Source: Streptomyces sp. NBC_01283
Lineage (GTDB): Bacteria; Actinomycetota; Actinomycetes; Streptomycetales; Streptomycetaceae
Reading direction: 5' to 3'
Assembly: GCF_041435335.1 (NCBI RefSeq)
Contig: NZ_CP108430.1
Location: 3,144,501-3,208,500, forward strand
Length of the DNA stretch: 64,000 nt
Below are positions 26,201 through 33,701 of this stretch, piece by piece (the first letter of the stretch is position 1; every line of letters starts with the position of its first letter). A program made the translations under genes and the position numbers. The notes beneath the pieces were generated by a model. The model was not told the DNA's origin and searched no databases. It saw nothing but the letters and a program-made list of their open reading frames with translations.

Positions 26201-27140
26201 CTCCGCCCAGCAGCACGCCGAGCGCATCCGGTCCGAGGCCGAGCGCGTCAAGGCGGAGGCGGCGGCCGAGGCCGAGCGGCTCACCTCGCAGGCGCGGGAG
26301 GAGGCCGAACGGACCCTGGACGAGGCGCGCCAGGCGGCCAACAAGCGCCGCTCCGAGGCGGCCGAGCAGGTGGACACGCTCATCACGGAGGCGGCGGCCG
26401 AGGCCGACAAGCTGACGGCGGACTCCCAGGAGAAGGCCCTCAAGGCGACCACGGACGCGGAGGCGCAGGCCGACACGATGGTCGGCGCCGCCCGCACGGA
26501 GGCCGACCGGCTGGTGGCCGAGGCGCGCGTCGAGGGCAACTCCCTGGTGGAGAAGGCCCGTACGGACGCGGACGAACTGCTCGTCGGCGCCCGCAGGGAC
26601 GCGACGGCCATAAGGGAGCGCTCCGAGGAGCAGCGCGACCGCCTCAGCGCGGAGATCGAGGAGCTGCACGAGCGTGCGCGCCGCGAGTCCGCCGAGGCGA
26701 TGAAGTCCGCGGGCGAGCGCTGTGACGCGTTGGTGAAGGCCGCGGAGGAGCAGCTCGCCGAGGCCGAGGCGAAGGCCAAGGAGCTGGTGTCGGACGCGAG
26801 TTCCGAGGCCGGCAAGGTCCGCATCTCCGCCGTGAAGCGGGCCGAGGCGCTGCTCAAGGAGGCCGAGACGAAGGTCGCCGAGCTGGTGCGCGACGCCGAG
26901 CGCGTCAAGGCGGAGGCGCAGGCCGAGGCGGAGCGTACGGTTGACGAGGGCAAGCGCGAGCTGGAGGTCCTCGTCCGGCGCCGGGAGGACATCAACGCGG
27001 AGATTTCCCGTGTCCAGGACGTGCTGGAGGCGTTGGAGTCTTTTGAGGCCCCACCGATCCCCGGCGCGAAGGACGGTGGCGTCAAGGCCGGTGCAGCCGC
27101 GGGGTCAACTCGATCGGGTGGCAAGCCGTCTGAGGGCTAG
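23223..27140 (+). CDS. scy: Scy, giant coiled-coil organiser of the hyphal tip
   Basis: A protein of about 1305 residues built almost wholly of coiled coil and rich in Ala, Glu and Arg (recurrent AEAERLRTEA and EAERLRSDA blocks). A short heptad region near the N-terminus (FEAEMDRLKTEREKAVQHAE, DivIVA-like) is followed by a very long array of degenerate repeats of about 51 residues with hendecad phasing. Scy is a cytosolic scaffold that binds DivIVA and FilP and controls where tips form and how many branches arise. The GTG at 23223 giving (M)RGYERQE matches the family start; a TTG at 23193 adds ten residues and cannot be excluded. A GC-rich shadow frame runs antisense through most of it. Confidence 0.95.
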   Translation: MRGYERQESSRAETDHLSRFEAEMDRLKTEREKAVQHAEDLGYQVEVLRAKLHEARRNLASRPAYDGADIGYQAEQLLRNAQIQADQLRQDAERELRDARAQTQRILQEHAEQQARLQSELHAEAVSRRQQLDQELSERRQTVESHVNENVAWAEQLRARTEQQARRLLDESRAEADQALAAARAEAERVAEEARQRMSSDAESARAEAEAILRRARSDAERLLNAASTQAQEATDHAEQLRSTTATESEQARRQATEASRAAEQRMAEAETALREARAEADKVVAEAKELASKQLSAAEGANEQRTRTAKEQVARLVGEATKEAEATRTEAEQLVADARAEAEKLIKEAAEKARTITAEETAGQLAKAARTAEDVLDKASKDAKETTKAATEEAERIRTDAETEADRLRAEAHDIAEQLKGTAKDDTKEYRAKTVELQEEARRLRGEAEQLRADAVTEGERIRSEARREAVQQIEEAARSAEELLAKAKADAEELKSAAATESDRVRTEAIERATTLRKQAEETLERTRAEADRHREEAAEQAEATKSEAEEAARALHEETERAIAARQAEAADELARLHSEAEERLASAEQALTDARAEAERIRKEASDETDRLRAESAERIRTLQSQAETEAERLRTEAAADASQARAEGENVAVRLRSDAANEAERLKTEAQESADRLRSEAAAAAERVGAEAAEALSAAQEEAARRRREAEETLSSARGEADQERERAREQSEELLASARNRVEEAQAEAVRLVEEADRRATEMVSSAEQTAQSVRDSVAGLQESAQEEIAGLRSAAEHAAERTRTEAQEEADRVRSDAYAERERAAEDANRTRREATEESEAAKSLAERTVSEAIAEAERLRSDASEYAQRSRTEASDAIASAEQDASRTRADAREDANRIRSDAASQADQLIGEARSEAERLQNETVAEAERLRTETAAEAERLRGEAASEAERVRSESVAKAEKLISDATGDAERLRADAAETVGSAQQHAERIRSEAERVKAEAAAEAERLTSQAREEAERTLDEARQAANKRRSEAAEQVDTLITEAAAEADKLTADSQEKALKATTDAEAQADTMVGAARTEADRLVAEARVEGNSLVEKARTDADELLVGARRDATAIRERSEEQRDRLSAEIEELHERARRESAEAMKSAGERCDALVKAAEEQLAEAEAKAKELVSDASSEAGKVRISAVKRAEALLKEAETKVAELVRDAERVKAEAQAEAERTVDEGKRELEVLVRRREDINAEISRVQDVLEALESFEAPPIPGAKDGGVKAGAAAGSTRSGGKPSEG

Positions 27141-27221
27141 CCAAAGAACATCTCGCGTGCTTTGTAAGGACCTTCGGCACTGTCGCTGGCAAGTGCTCCG
27201 GCGGTTAGCCACTCAAAAGGG

Positions 27222-27262
27222 GTGTCATTCTCCAGATCAAACGGGCATCTGCTCGATGACAC
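27222..27262. promoter_or_regulatory. Nested stem-loop between scy and filP
   Basis: Outer arms GTGTCAT (27222-27228) and ATGACAC (27256-27262), symmetrical 4-base internal loops, then inner arms CAGAT (27233-27237) and ATCTG (27247-27251). It is 80 bp after the scy stop and 60 bp before filP, without a U-run. It could be a weak terminator, an operator pair, or an RNA element in the filP leader. Confidence 0.45.
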
Positions 27263-27322
27263 GCCGCTTGGACCCCTAGGATTCCCTCTATCACCTCACC
27301 GGTCTCATTCGACAGGAACCCC

Positions 27323-28258
27323 ATGAGCGACACTTCCCCCTACGGCTTCGAGCTTGTGCGGCGTGGGTACGACCGCGCTCAGGTGGACGAACGTATCTCC
27401 AAGCTCGTCTCCGACCGTGACAGCGCTCTTGCTCGTATCACTGCTCTGGAAAAGCGCATTGAGGAACTGCACCTCGAGACGCAGAACGCGCAGGCGCAGG
27501 TAGCCGACGCCGAACCGTCGTACGCGGGCCTCGGTGCCCGTGTCGAGAAGATCCTCCGCCTCGCCGAGGAGGAGGCGAAGGACCTGCGCGAGGAGGCTCG
27601 TCGCGCAGCCGAGCAGCACCGCGAGCTCGCCGAGTCGGCGGCCCAGCAGGTGCGCAACGACGCCGAGTCGTTCGCGGCCGAGCGCAAGGCCAAGGCGGAG
27701 GACGAGGGCGTCCGGATCGTCGAGAAGGCCAAGGGCGAGGCGGGCACGCTGCGCAGCGAGGCGCAGAAGGACGCCCAGCAGAAGCGCGAGGAGGCGGACG
27801 CCCTCTTCGAGGAGACCCGCGCCAAGGCCGCCCAGGCCGCGGCCGACTTCGAGACGAACCTCGCCAAGCGCCGGGAGCAGTCGGAGCGTGACCTGGCCTC
27901 GCGTCAGGCCAAGGCCGAGAAGCGTCTCGCGGAGATCGAGCACCGTGCGGAGCAGCTCCGTCTTGAGGCGGAGAAGCTGCGTACGGACGCCGAGCGTCGC
28001 GCGCGTCAGACCGTCGAGACCGCTCAGCGGCAGGCCGAGGACATCGTCGCGGACGCGAACGCCAAGGCCGACCGGATCCGTTCGGAGTCCGAGCGGGAGC
28101 TCGCGGCTCTGACGAACCGTCGCGACAGCATCAACGCGCAGCTCACCAACGTGCGCGAGATGCTGGCCACCCTCACGGGTGCGGCCGTCGCCGCCGCGGG
28201 TACGCCCGCCGACGACGAGCCCGTCTCGCGTGGGGTTCCGGCGCAGCAGACCCGCTGA
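27323..28258 (+). CDS. filP: FilP, intermediate-filament-like cytoskeletal protein
   Basis: A 311-residue coiled-coil protein. The N-terminus (SPYGFELVRRGYDRAQVDERI) resembles the DivIVA/Wag31 start, a short heptad coiled coil follows (about 25-60), and then a long rod with the same hendecad style as Scy (about 75-285). FilP assembles into filaments behind the hyphal tip, interacts with DivIVA and Scy, and stiffens the hypha. It follows scy by 182 bp and has its own leader; AGGAAC lies six bases before the ATG. Confidence 0.95.
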   Translation: MSDTSPYGFELVRRGYDRAQVDERISKLVSDRDSALARITALEKRIEELHLETQNAQAQVADAEPSYAGLGARVEKILRLAEEEAKDLREEARRAAEQHRELAESAAQQVRNDAESFAAERKAKAEDEGVRIVEKAKGEAGTLRSEAQKDAQQKREEADALFEETRAKAAQAAADFETNLAKRREQSERDLASRQAKAEKRLAEIEHRAEQLRLEAEKLRTDAERRARQTVETAQRQAEDIVADANAKADRIRSESERELAALTNRRDSINAQLTNVREMLATLTGAAVAAAGTPADDEPVSRGVPAQQTR

Positions 28259-28273
28259 CGTCCGGGACGCTTT

Positions 28274-28306
28274 CAGAGCCCTCTGCCCAAGTGGCAGGGG
28301 GCTCTG
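28274..28306 (+). terminator. Terminator after filP
   Basis: A 14-bp stem, CAGAGCCCTCTGCC (28274-28287) with GGCAGGGGGCTCTG (28293-28306), one G-T pair, 5-base loop, 15 bp after the filP stop. It ends 20 bp before the next gene, so its right arm overlaps that gene's promoter. Confidence 0.8.
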
Positions 28307-28314
28307 TCCCGTCT

Positions 28315-28320
28315 TAGCGT
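28315..28320 (+). promoter_or_regulatory. -10-like TAGCGT box, probable leaderless start of first ABC operon
   Basis: TAGCGT lies six bases before the ATG at 28327 with no ribosome binding site between. TGGCAG, 17 bases upstream (28292-28297), is a weak -35 inside the filP terminator arm. Confidence 0.45.
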
Positions 28321-28326
28321 GGCCGC

Positions 28327-29322
28327 ATGATCGAGCTCGAGGGGCTGACCAAGCGGTACGGCGAGAAGCTGGCCGTCAACGACCTCACCTTCACCGTGCA
28401 TCCGGGCATCGTCACCGGCTTCCTCGGACCGAACGGCGCCGGCAAGTCCACGACGATGCGGATGATGCTCGGGCTCGACAACCCCACGGCGGGCGCCGCG
28501 CGCATCGACGGCAAGCGGTACGCCCAGCTGAAGGAACCGCTCAAGTACATCGGCGCCCTGCTCGACGCCAAGGCCATGCACGGCGGGCGCAGCGCCTTCA
28601 ACCATCTCCTCTGCCTCGCGCAGAGCAACGGCATCCCGCGCGCCCGCGTCCACGAGGTCCTCGACACGGTGGGCCTGACACAGGTCGCCAAGAAGAAGGC
28701 CAAGGGCTTCTCGCTCGGCATGGGCCAGCGGCTCGGCATCGCGGGCGCGCTGCTCGGCGACCCCGAGATCCTGATGTTCGACGAGCCGGTCAACGGACTC
28801 GACCCCGAGGGCATCCACTGGATCCGGAACCTGATGAAGTCCCTCGCCGCACAGGGCCGTACGGTCTTCGTCTCCTCCCACCTGATGAGTGAAATGGCGC
28901 TGACCGCCGACCACCTCGTCGTCATCGGGCAGGGGCGGCTCCTCGCGGACACCTCCATGGCGGACTTCATCCAGCAGAACTCACGCTCGTACGTCCGGCT
29001 GCGTTCCCCGCAGCGCGAACGGCTCCTCGATGTGCTGCACCAGGAGGGCGTCACCGCCGTCGAGGCGGGCAACGGCACCCTGGAGGTGGATGGGACCGAA
29101 GCCGCGGATCTCGGTGAGCTCGCCGCCCGCCATCAGCTCGTGCTCCATGAACTGAGCCCCCAGCGGGCCTCGCTCGAAGAGGCCTTCATGCAGCTCACCG
29201 CGGAGTCGGTGGAGTATCACGCGCACGCCGACCACACGGGCCCCGGCGCCGCCCCGCCACCCCCCGCGCGGGCCGCGGGCTGGGGCGAGAGCTGGCAGCA
29301 GCAGCCCAAGAAGGGGTCCTGA
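28327..29322 (+). CDS. ABC transporter ATP-binding protein, first pair
   Basis: A 331-residue ATPase. Walker A GPNGAGKST (about 37-45), signature FSLGMGQR in place of LSGGQ (the usual form in the bacitracin/multidrug DRI class), Walker B ILMFDEP, D-loop GLDPEG and switch His in VSSHLMSEM. After the ATPase core comes an accessory domain (about 215-300) and a short Pro/Ala-rich tail. It pairs with the permease gene four bases downstream. The exported substrate is unknown. It is about 65% like the ATPase at 31026 by eye, so the two are paralogues. Confidence 0.93.
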   Translation: MIELEGLTKRYGEKLAVNDLTFTVHPGIVTGFLGPNGAGKSTTMRMMLGLDNPTAGAARIDGKRYAQLKEPLKYIGALLDAKAMHGGRSAFNHLLCLAQSNGIPRARVHEVLDTVGLTQVAKKKAKGFSLGMGQRLGIAGALLGDPEILMFDEPVNGLDPEGIHWIRNLMKSLAAQGRTVFVSSHLMSEMALTADHLVVIGQGRLLADTSMADFIQQNSRSYVRLRSPQRERLLDVLHQEGVTAVEAGNGTLEVDGTEAADLGELAARHQLVLHELSPQRASLEEAFMQLTAESVEYHAHADHTGPGAAPPPPARAAGWGESWQQQPKKGS

Positions 29323-29325
29323 ACG

Positions 29326-30096
29326 ATGGCCGCGGCACAAGTACTGAAGTCGGAGTGGACCAAGATCCGCTCGGTCTCGTCGACCGTGTGGACGCTGGGT
29401 CTCGCGGTGGTCGTCACGGTCGGGCTCGGCCTGCTCATCAGCATTCTGGCGAAGAACGACTACGACAGCCTCAACGCCCAGGACCGCCGGGTCTTCGACC
29501 CGACCTTCACCAGCTTCGCCGGCATGAGCCTCGGCCAGCTCGCGATGATCGTCTTCGGTGTGCTCGTCGTCTCGAACGAGTACAGCACCGGCATGATCCG
29601 CACCTCGCTCTCCGCGGTCCCGCAGCGCGCCACCTTCATGGCGAGCAAGGTCGCGGTCGCCACCCTGCTCTGTCTGGTGGTGGGCCTGGTCACGAGCTTC
29701 ATCGCGTTCTTCGTGGGACAGGCGGTGCTCGGCGAGCACAAGGCCGTGATCGGCGACCCGGGAGTGCTGCGTGCGGTGATCGGCGGCGGGCTCTACATGA
29801 CGCTCATCGCGATGTTCTCGATGGGCGTCGCGACGATGCTGCGCAGTCCGATGCTGTCCCTCGGCATCCTGATGCCGTTCTTCTTCCTCATCTCCAGCAT
29901 CCTGGGCAACGTCTCCGCGACGAAGAAGATCGGCCGCTTCCTCCCCGACCAGGCGGGGAACAGGATCATGCAGGTGAAGACACCGCTGGACGACGACGTC
30001 CCGTACGGTCCCTGGGGCGGGCTCGCGATCATGGTGGTGTGGGTCGCGGTGGCACTGATCGGCGGATACGCGCTGCTGAAGAAGCGCGACGCCTAG
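29326..30096 (+). CDS. ABC transporter permease, first pair
   Basis: A 256-residue ABC-2 type permease with six hydrophobic helices. It begins with the coupling segment VLKSEWTKIRSVSSTVWTLG, which recurs in the second permease as ALASEWTKIKSVRSTMWTLG. NEYSTGMIRTSL between helices 2 and 3 is typical of this family. It follows its ATPase by four bases and ends with LLKKRDA. Confidence 0.92.
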   Translation: MAAAQVLKSEWTKIRSVSSTVWTLGLAVVVTVGLGLLISILAKNDYDSLNAQDRRVFDPTFTSFAGMSLGQLAMIVFGVLVVSNEYSTGMIRTSLSAVPQRATFMASKVAVATLLCLVVGLVTSFIAFFVGQAVLGEHKAVIGDPGVLRAVIGGGLYMTLIAMFSMGVATMLRSPMLSLGILMPFFFLISSILGNVSATKKIGRFLPDQAGNRIMQVKTPLDDDVPYGPWGGLAIMVVWVAVALIGGYALLKKRDA

Positions 30097-30119
30097 TCCC
30101 GCTCCGGGGGGGGAATGTG

Positions 30120-30917
30120 ATGGCGGTGGATCCGAGCCTGGCCGCGCTCGGTCTCGATGTCGTGCCCGCCCTGCAGCCGCTGGCCTACCCGGGGCGGCCG
30201 GTCCGGCAGCCGTCCCTCCTGACCGGCGGCGAGCTCCTCCCCCTCGGTGTACGTCCGCTCCCGCTCGGTCAGTGGCTCGTGGCGGGGCAGCCGCTCGACG
30301 AGGCGCTTGCCGAGCGGGGCGCGGTCCCCGTCAGCGGCAGGCACCCCGTCATCGCCGTCGGGTCGAACGCCTCGCCCGCGCAGGTCGCGTACAAACTCCT
30401 GGGACGTTCCCTCTCCGCCGCCGTGCCGATGGTCCCGGTCCGGGTGCGTGGCATCGCCGTCGGCTGCTCGGCGCACATCGGGCGGGCCGGTTACGTGGCG
30501 GCGGCCCCCTACATCGACCCGGCGGCCGAGACCTCCCTCGTGGTGAGCTGGCTCGACCGGGACCAGTTCAGGGCGGTCGACGAGACGGAGTTCCCCAACT
30601 ACCGGCGCTCGCTCGTCCCGGGCGACGGCTTCGGGCTCACCCTGCCGTCCGGGGAGAAGCTCGGCAGCGCCTCGCTCTACGTCAGCTCGTACGGCGTCCT
30701 CGTCGATCCGGGGACCGGGCTGCCGCGCCCCGGCGGCGGCGACCAGGCGGCGCTGCTCGCCTCGCTCATCGGGGATTCGGCGGCGCTGCGCGGACTGCTC
30801 GGGCCCGGTCCCGCCGACTGGGTGCGCAAGGCCGCCGCCGACCGTAGGCTGCGTGAGCTCGGCACCCGTGCCTTCGCCGACGCGGGCTGGGCGCTGCCGC
30901 AGCCGGGCTTCCCCTGA
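30120..30917 (+). CDS. Conserved hypothetical protein with gamma-glutamylcyclotransferase-like features
   Basis: A 265-residue soluble protein that I do not recognise with certainty. HPVIAVGSNASPAQVAYKL resembles the YGSN phosphate-binding loop of gamma-glutamylcyclotransferase folds, and a later SWLDRDQFRAVDETEFPNYRR resembles the acid-bearing strand of that fold. No signal peptide or membrane helix. The ATG at 30120 follows a seven-G run (30106-30113); a GTG one codon earlier is equally possible. It lies between two paralogous ABC transporters, 23 bp after the first permease. Confidence 0.7.
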   Translation: MAVDPSLAALGLDVVPALQPLAYPGRPVRQPSLLTGGELLPLGVRPLPLGQWLVAGQPLDEALAERGAVPVSGRHPVIAVGSNASPAQVAYKLLGRSLSAAVPMVPVRVRGIAVGCSAHIGRAGYVAAAPYIDPAAETSLVVSWLDRDQFRAVDETEFPNYRRSLVPGDGFGLTLPSGEKLGSASLYVSSYGVLVDPGTGLPRPGGGDQAALLASLIGDSAALRGLLGPGPADWVRKAAADRRLRELGTRAFADAGWALPQPGFP

Positions 30918-30936
30918 CCGAGAGTTTTACCCGCTC

Positions 30937-30967
30937 TTGGCTGGAACCGTCAGCTCCCCGATATCCT
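30937..30967 (+). promoter_or_regulatory. Possible promoter of the second ABC operon
   Basis: TTGGCT (30937-30942) and TATCCT (30962-30967) are fair -35 and -10 hexamers, with a rather long 19-bp spacer. A GGGGC-GTGT-GCCCC hairpin (30981-30994) lies in the leader. Confidence 0.35.
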
Positions 30968-31025
30968 CCTAACCCTTACGGGGGCGTGTGCCCCGACGTC
31001 CTGAACCATTCGATGGGTGCGGAGA

Positions 31026-32222
31026 ATGATCGAGGCAGTCGGCCTGACGAAGCGCTACGGCGCCAAGACAGCCGTGTACAACCTTTCCTTTCAGGTGCGA
31101 CCCGGCACGGTCACCGGCTTCCTGGGCCCGAACGGCTCCGGCAAGTCGACGACCATGCGCATGATCCTCGGGCTCGACCAACCCACCACGGGCCAGGTGA
31201 CGATCGGCGGCTACCCGTACCGCAAGCTCCCCAACGCCCCCCGCCAGGTCGGCGCGCTGCTCGACGCCAAGGCGGTGCACGGCGGGCGGCACGCCCGCAA
31301 CCACCTCCTGTGCCTCGCGCAGCTCTCCGGCATCCCGGCCCGCCGGGTCGACGAGGTGCTCGGCGTCGTGGGCCTCCAGGACGTGGCGAAGAAGCGCTCC
31401 AAGGGCTTCTCGCTCGGCATGGGCCAGCGCCTGGGCATCGCCGCGGCGCTGCTCGGCGACCCGCAGGTGCTGCTCTTCGACGAGCCGGTCAACGGCCTCG
31501 ACCCCGAGGGCATCCTCTGGGTGAGGAACCTGATGAAGTCCCTCGCCGCCGAGGGCCGCACGGTCTTCGTCTCCTCGCACCTGATGAGCGAGATGGCGCT
31601 GACCGCCGAGCACCTGATCGTGATCGGCCGCGGGCAGATGCTCGCGGACATGAGCGTCAAGGACTTCATCTCGCACAACTCCGCCGACTTCGCCCGGGTG
31701 CGGGTGCCGGAAGGCGACGTGCAGCAGCGCGAGAAGCTGTCGGCCGCGCTGAGCGAGGCGGGCGGCCAGGTCATGCCCGAGCAGGACGGCGCGCTGCGCG
31801 TGACCGGCCTTCCGCTCCCCCGCATCAGCGACCTCGCACACGGCGCGGACGTCCGCGTGTGGGAGCTCTCGCCGCACCAGGCCTCGCTGGAAGAGGCGTA
31901 CATGCGGATGACGCAGGGCGCCGTCGACTACCGCTCGACGGTCGACCAGCGGGCGGGCCTCCAGCAGCAGCTGCCGCCGGGTGCGATGCCGCAGCCGCAG
32001 ATGCCGGTGCCCGGCCAGGGCCAGCCCGGGTGGTACGCACCGCCGCCGCCCCAGCAGGGCGGCCAGCCGTTCGCGATGCCGCAGGGCGCACCTGGCGCCC
32101 CCGGCGCACCGCAGGGCACTCCCAACCCGTACGCGGCCGCCGCCCCTCAGGCGCCCGCCGCTGCTCCTGCCCCCGCCCCCGCCCCCGACATGACCAAGCG
32201 CGACAGCGAGGACCCGCGATGA
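31026..32222 (+). CDS. ABC transporter ATP-binding protein with Pro/Gln-rich tail, second pair
   Basis: A 398-residue ATPase, paralogue of the one at 28327. Walker A GPNGSGKST, signature FSLGMGQR, Walker B LLFDEP, D-loop GLDPEG and SSHLMSEM are all present. After the accessory domain (to about 300) it has an unusual tail of about 95 residues rich in Pro, Gln, Gly and Ala, likely disordered. The ATG giving MIEAVGLTKR matches the paralogue start; a GTG three codons upstream is possible. Its stop overlaps the permease start (ATGA). Confidence 0.92.
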   Translation: MIEAVGLTKRYGAKTAVYNLSFQVRPGTVTGFLGPNGSGKSTTMRMILGLDQPTTGQVTIGGYPYRKLPNAPRQVGALLDAKAVHGGRHARNHLLCLAQLSGIPARRVDEVLGVVGLQDVAKKRSKGFSLGMGQRLGIAAALLGDPQVLLFDEPVNGLDPEGILWVRNLMKSLAAEGRTVFVSSHLMSEMALTAEHLIVIGRGQMLADMSVKDFISHNSADFARVRVPEGDVQQREKLSAALSEAGGQVMPEQDGALRVTGLPLPRISDLAHGADVRVWELSPHQASLEEAYMRMTQGAVDYRSTVDQRAGLQQQLPPGAMPQPQMPVPGQGQPGWYAPPPPQQGGQPFAMPQGAPGAPGAPQGTPNPYAAAAPQAPAAAPAPAPAPDMTKRDSEDPR

Positions 32223-33154
32223 CCACGCCTCCGACTCCGCAGCCGCAGGCGCAGCCCCAGCAGGCACCCCAGCAGGCGTACGCCCAGGCCGGCGCTCCCG
32301 TGCCGCAAGGTGCCCCGATGGCGCCCCCGCCGGCCGCACCCGCGCCGCCCTCCGCCTGGCAGCAGGCGATGAACAACGCCTACACCTCGCCGATCCCGGT
32401 CAAGAAGACCCACCTCGGCAACGCCCTGGCGTCCGAGTGGACGAAGATCAAGTCGGTCCGCTCGACGATGTGGACCCTCGGCGTCTTCTTCCTCCTGGTC
32501 GTGGGCATCGGCCTGCTCGTGGGCGTGAACACGCAGGACCGGGACTACGCGGACGTGCCGTTCACGATCCCGGCGTTCTTCGGTCTCGTGCTCGGCCAGA
32601 TCTGCCTGATCACACTCGGCGTCCTGGTGACGTCGTCCGAGTACGGCACCGGCATGATCCGTACGACGTTCACGGCGTCGCCGCAGCGCTACCGTGTGCT
32701 CGCCGCCAAGATCCTGATCTTCTTCGTGATCGCCTTCGTCGTCTCGGCGGGTTCCATCCTGCTGGTGGGCCTGATGACGTCGGGGATGCACAGCGGCCCC
32801 GAGGCCGGTGACGTCGACTGGGCGGGCACGGTCCTCAAGGGCGGGCTCTACGTCTCGCTCCTGGGCGTCCTCGCGCTCGCCGCAGGATCGATGCTGCGCC
32901 ACTCGGCGGGTGCGATCACCGCGATGCTCGGCGTCGTCCTGGTGCCCGCGATCCTGCCCGTGTTCCTGATGATCTCCGAGGGCACGCGCCCGCTGGGCGA
33001 GAAGATGATGGACTACAACGCCATCAACTCGCTCGCCAAGATCTTCGAGATGGACGGCGAGGGCGGCGGCACCTCGCAGCTCCTGCTGCTCGTCGGCGTG
33101 ACCGCGGCCGCGATCGTCGGCGCCTTCGCCCTCCTGGAGAAGCGCGACGTGTAG
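32219..33154 (+). CDS. ABC transporter permease with Pro/Gln-rich N-terminus, second pair
   Basis: A 311-residue ABC-2 permease. The first 50 residues are Pro/Gln/Ala-rich (TTPPTPQPQAQPQQAPQQ) and resemble the tail of its ATPase partner in composition. The six-helix core begins at ALASEWTKIKSVRSTMWTLG and carries SSEYGTGMIRTTF, as in the first permease. Translationally coupled to the ATPase. Substrate unknown. Confidence 0.92.
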   Translation: MTTPPTPQPQAQPQQAPQQAYAQAGAPVPQGAPMAPPPAAPAPPSAWQQAMNNAYTSPIPVKKTHLGNALASEWTKIKSVRSTMWTLGVFFLLVVGIGLLVGVNTQDRDYADVPFTIPAFFGLVLGQICLITLGVLVTSSEYGTGMIRTTFTASPQRYRVLAAKILIFFVIAFVVSAGSILLVGLMTSGMHSGPEAGDVDWAGTVLKGGLYVSLLGVLALAAGSMLRHSAGAITAMLGVVLVPAILPVFLMISEGTRPLGEKMMDYNAINSLAKIFEMDGEGGGTSQLLLLVGVTAAAIVGAFALLEKRDV

Positions 33155-33157
33155 CCG

Positions 33158-33490
33158 TCAGTACCTAGGCGCGTTACGGGACCGCTGCACCCGCGTGGTG
33201 CGGCGGTCCTTCGCGTTCCAGCAGGCCTTGTGCCAGTGCCTGCGCTCGTCCACGCCCGAGTGCTCGGGCCAGGCCACCACGTGCGCGACCCCGGAGGGGA
33301 TCTCCTGGTCGCAGCCGGGGCAGCGGTAGCTCTTGCCCGCCGCACTGGCCCCCGCCACGTGGCGCAGGCTCCACTGCTCGCCCTGCCAGGACTCGGTGGA
33401 CTGGAAGCCGCCGTAGCGGCCCGTCGGTTCCCCGTCCGTGCGCGGGCTGGCTTCTCCGGCGCCCTTCGGGCGGTTGCGACGCGGGGACAC
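33158..33490 (-). CDS. Small hypothetical protein with putative zinc-binding Cys/His
   Basis: A 110-residue basic protein of unknown function. The only structured part seems to be YRCPGCDQEIPSG followed 20-30 residues later by HWHKACW: a CxxC knuckle and a His/Cys pair, as in a treble-clef or HNH-like zinc fold. The rest is polar and basic, ending RRTTRVQRSRNAPRY. The GTG start is preceded by GAGGTG at eight bases. Convergent with the ABC permease with three bases between stops. Confidence 0.7.
   Translation of the reverse strand: MSPRRNRPKGAGEASPRTDGEPTGRYGGFQSTESWQGEQWSLRHVAGASAAGKSYRCPGCDQEIPSGVAHVVAWPEHSGVDERRHWHKACWNAKDRRTTRVQRSRNAPRY
33179..33209. terminator. Hairpin at the end of the second ABC operon
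   Basis: GGACCGCTGCACC (33179-33191) pairs with GGTGCGGCGGTCC (33197-33209), one G-T pair and a 5-base loop, 24 bp after the permease stop. It lies inside the 3' end of the convergent small gene, so it would have to serve as terminator and as coding sequence. Confidence 0.5.
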
Positions 33491-33701
33491 GGAACACCTC
33501 ACGGGATGTACGGGGGCCAGGGGTACGTCCAGCCTACGCGGCGCGGACACGGGTAGACGTCCGTCATCAACCCCCACAGATCCCCCCTGCATTTCGCAGA
33601 AAATCCGTCAATCTTCATGCCAAGCCGTGCCTTTGGCACGTGTCATGCGTTGTTGCCCGTAGGGGGAGTGCCTGCGTCGGCGCCAAGGAGGCAGGAGTGC
33701 G

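Noticed and set aside
22977..26669. 1230-codon minus-strand frame opposite scy
   Set aside because: It is Leu/Gly/Arg-rich antisense of the Scy coiled-coil repeats, without domains or a ribosome binding site; the plus frame matches Scy throughout.
23678..26725. 1015-codon plus-strand frame inside scy
   Set aside because: Frame-shifted shadow of the scy repeats with very high Arg and Gly.
23223..27140. Repeats in scy as a mobile or CRISPR element
   Set aside because: They are degenerate codon-level repeats of a 51-residue coiled-coil unit.
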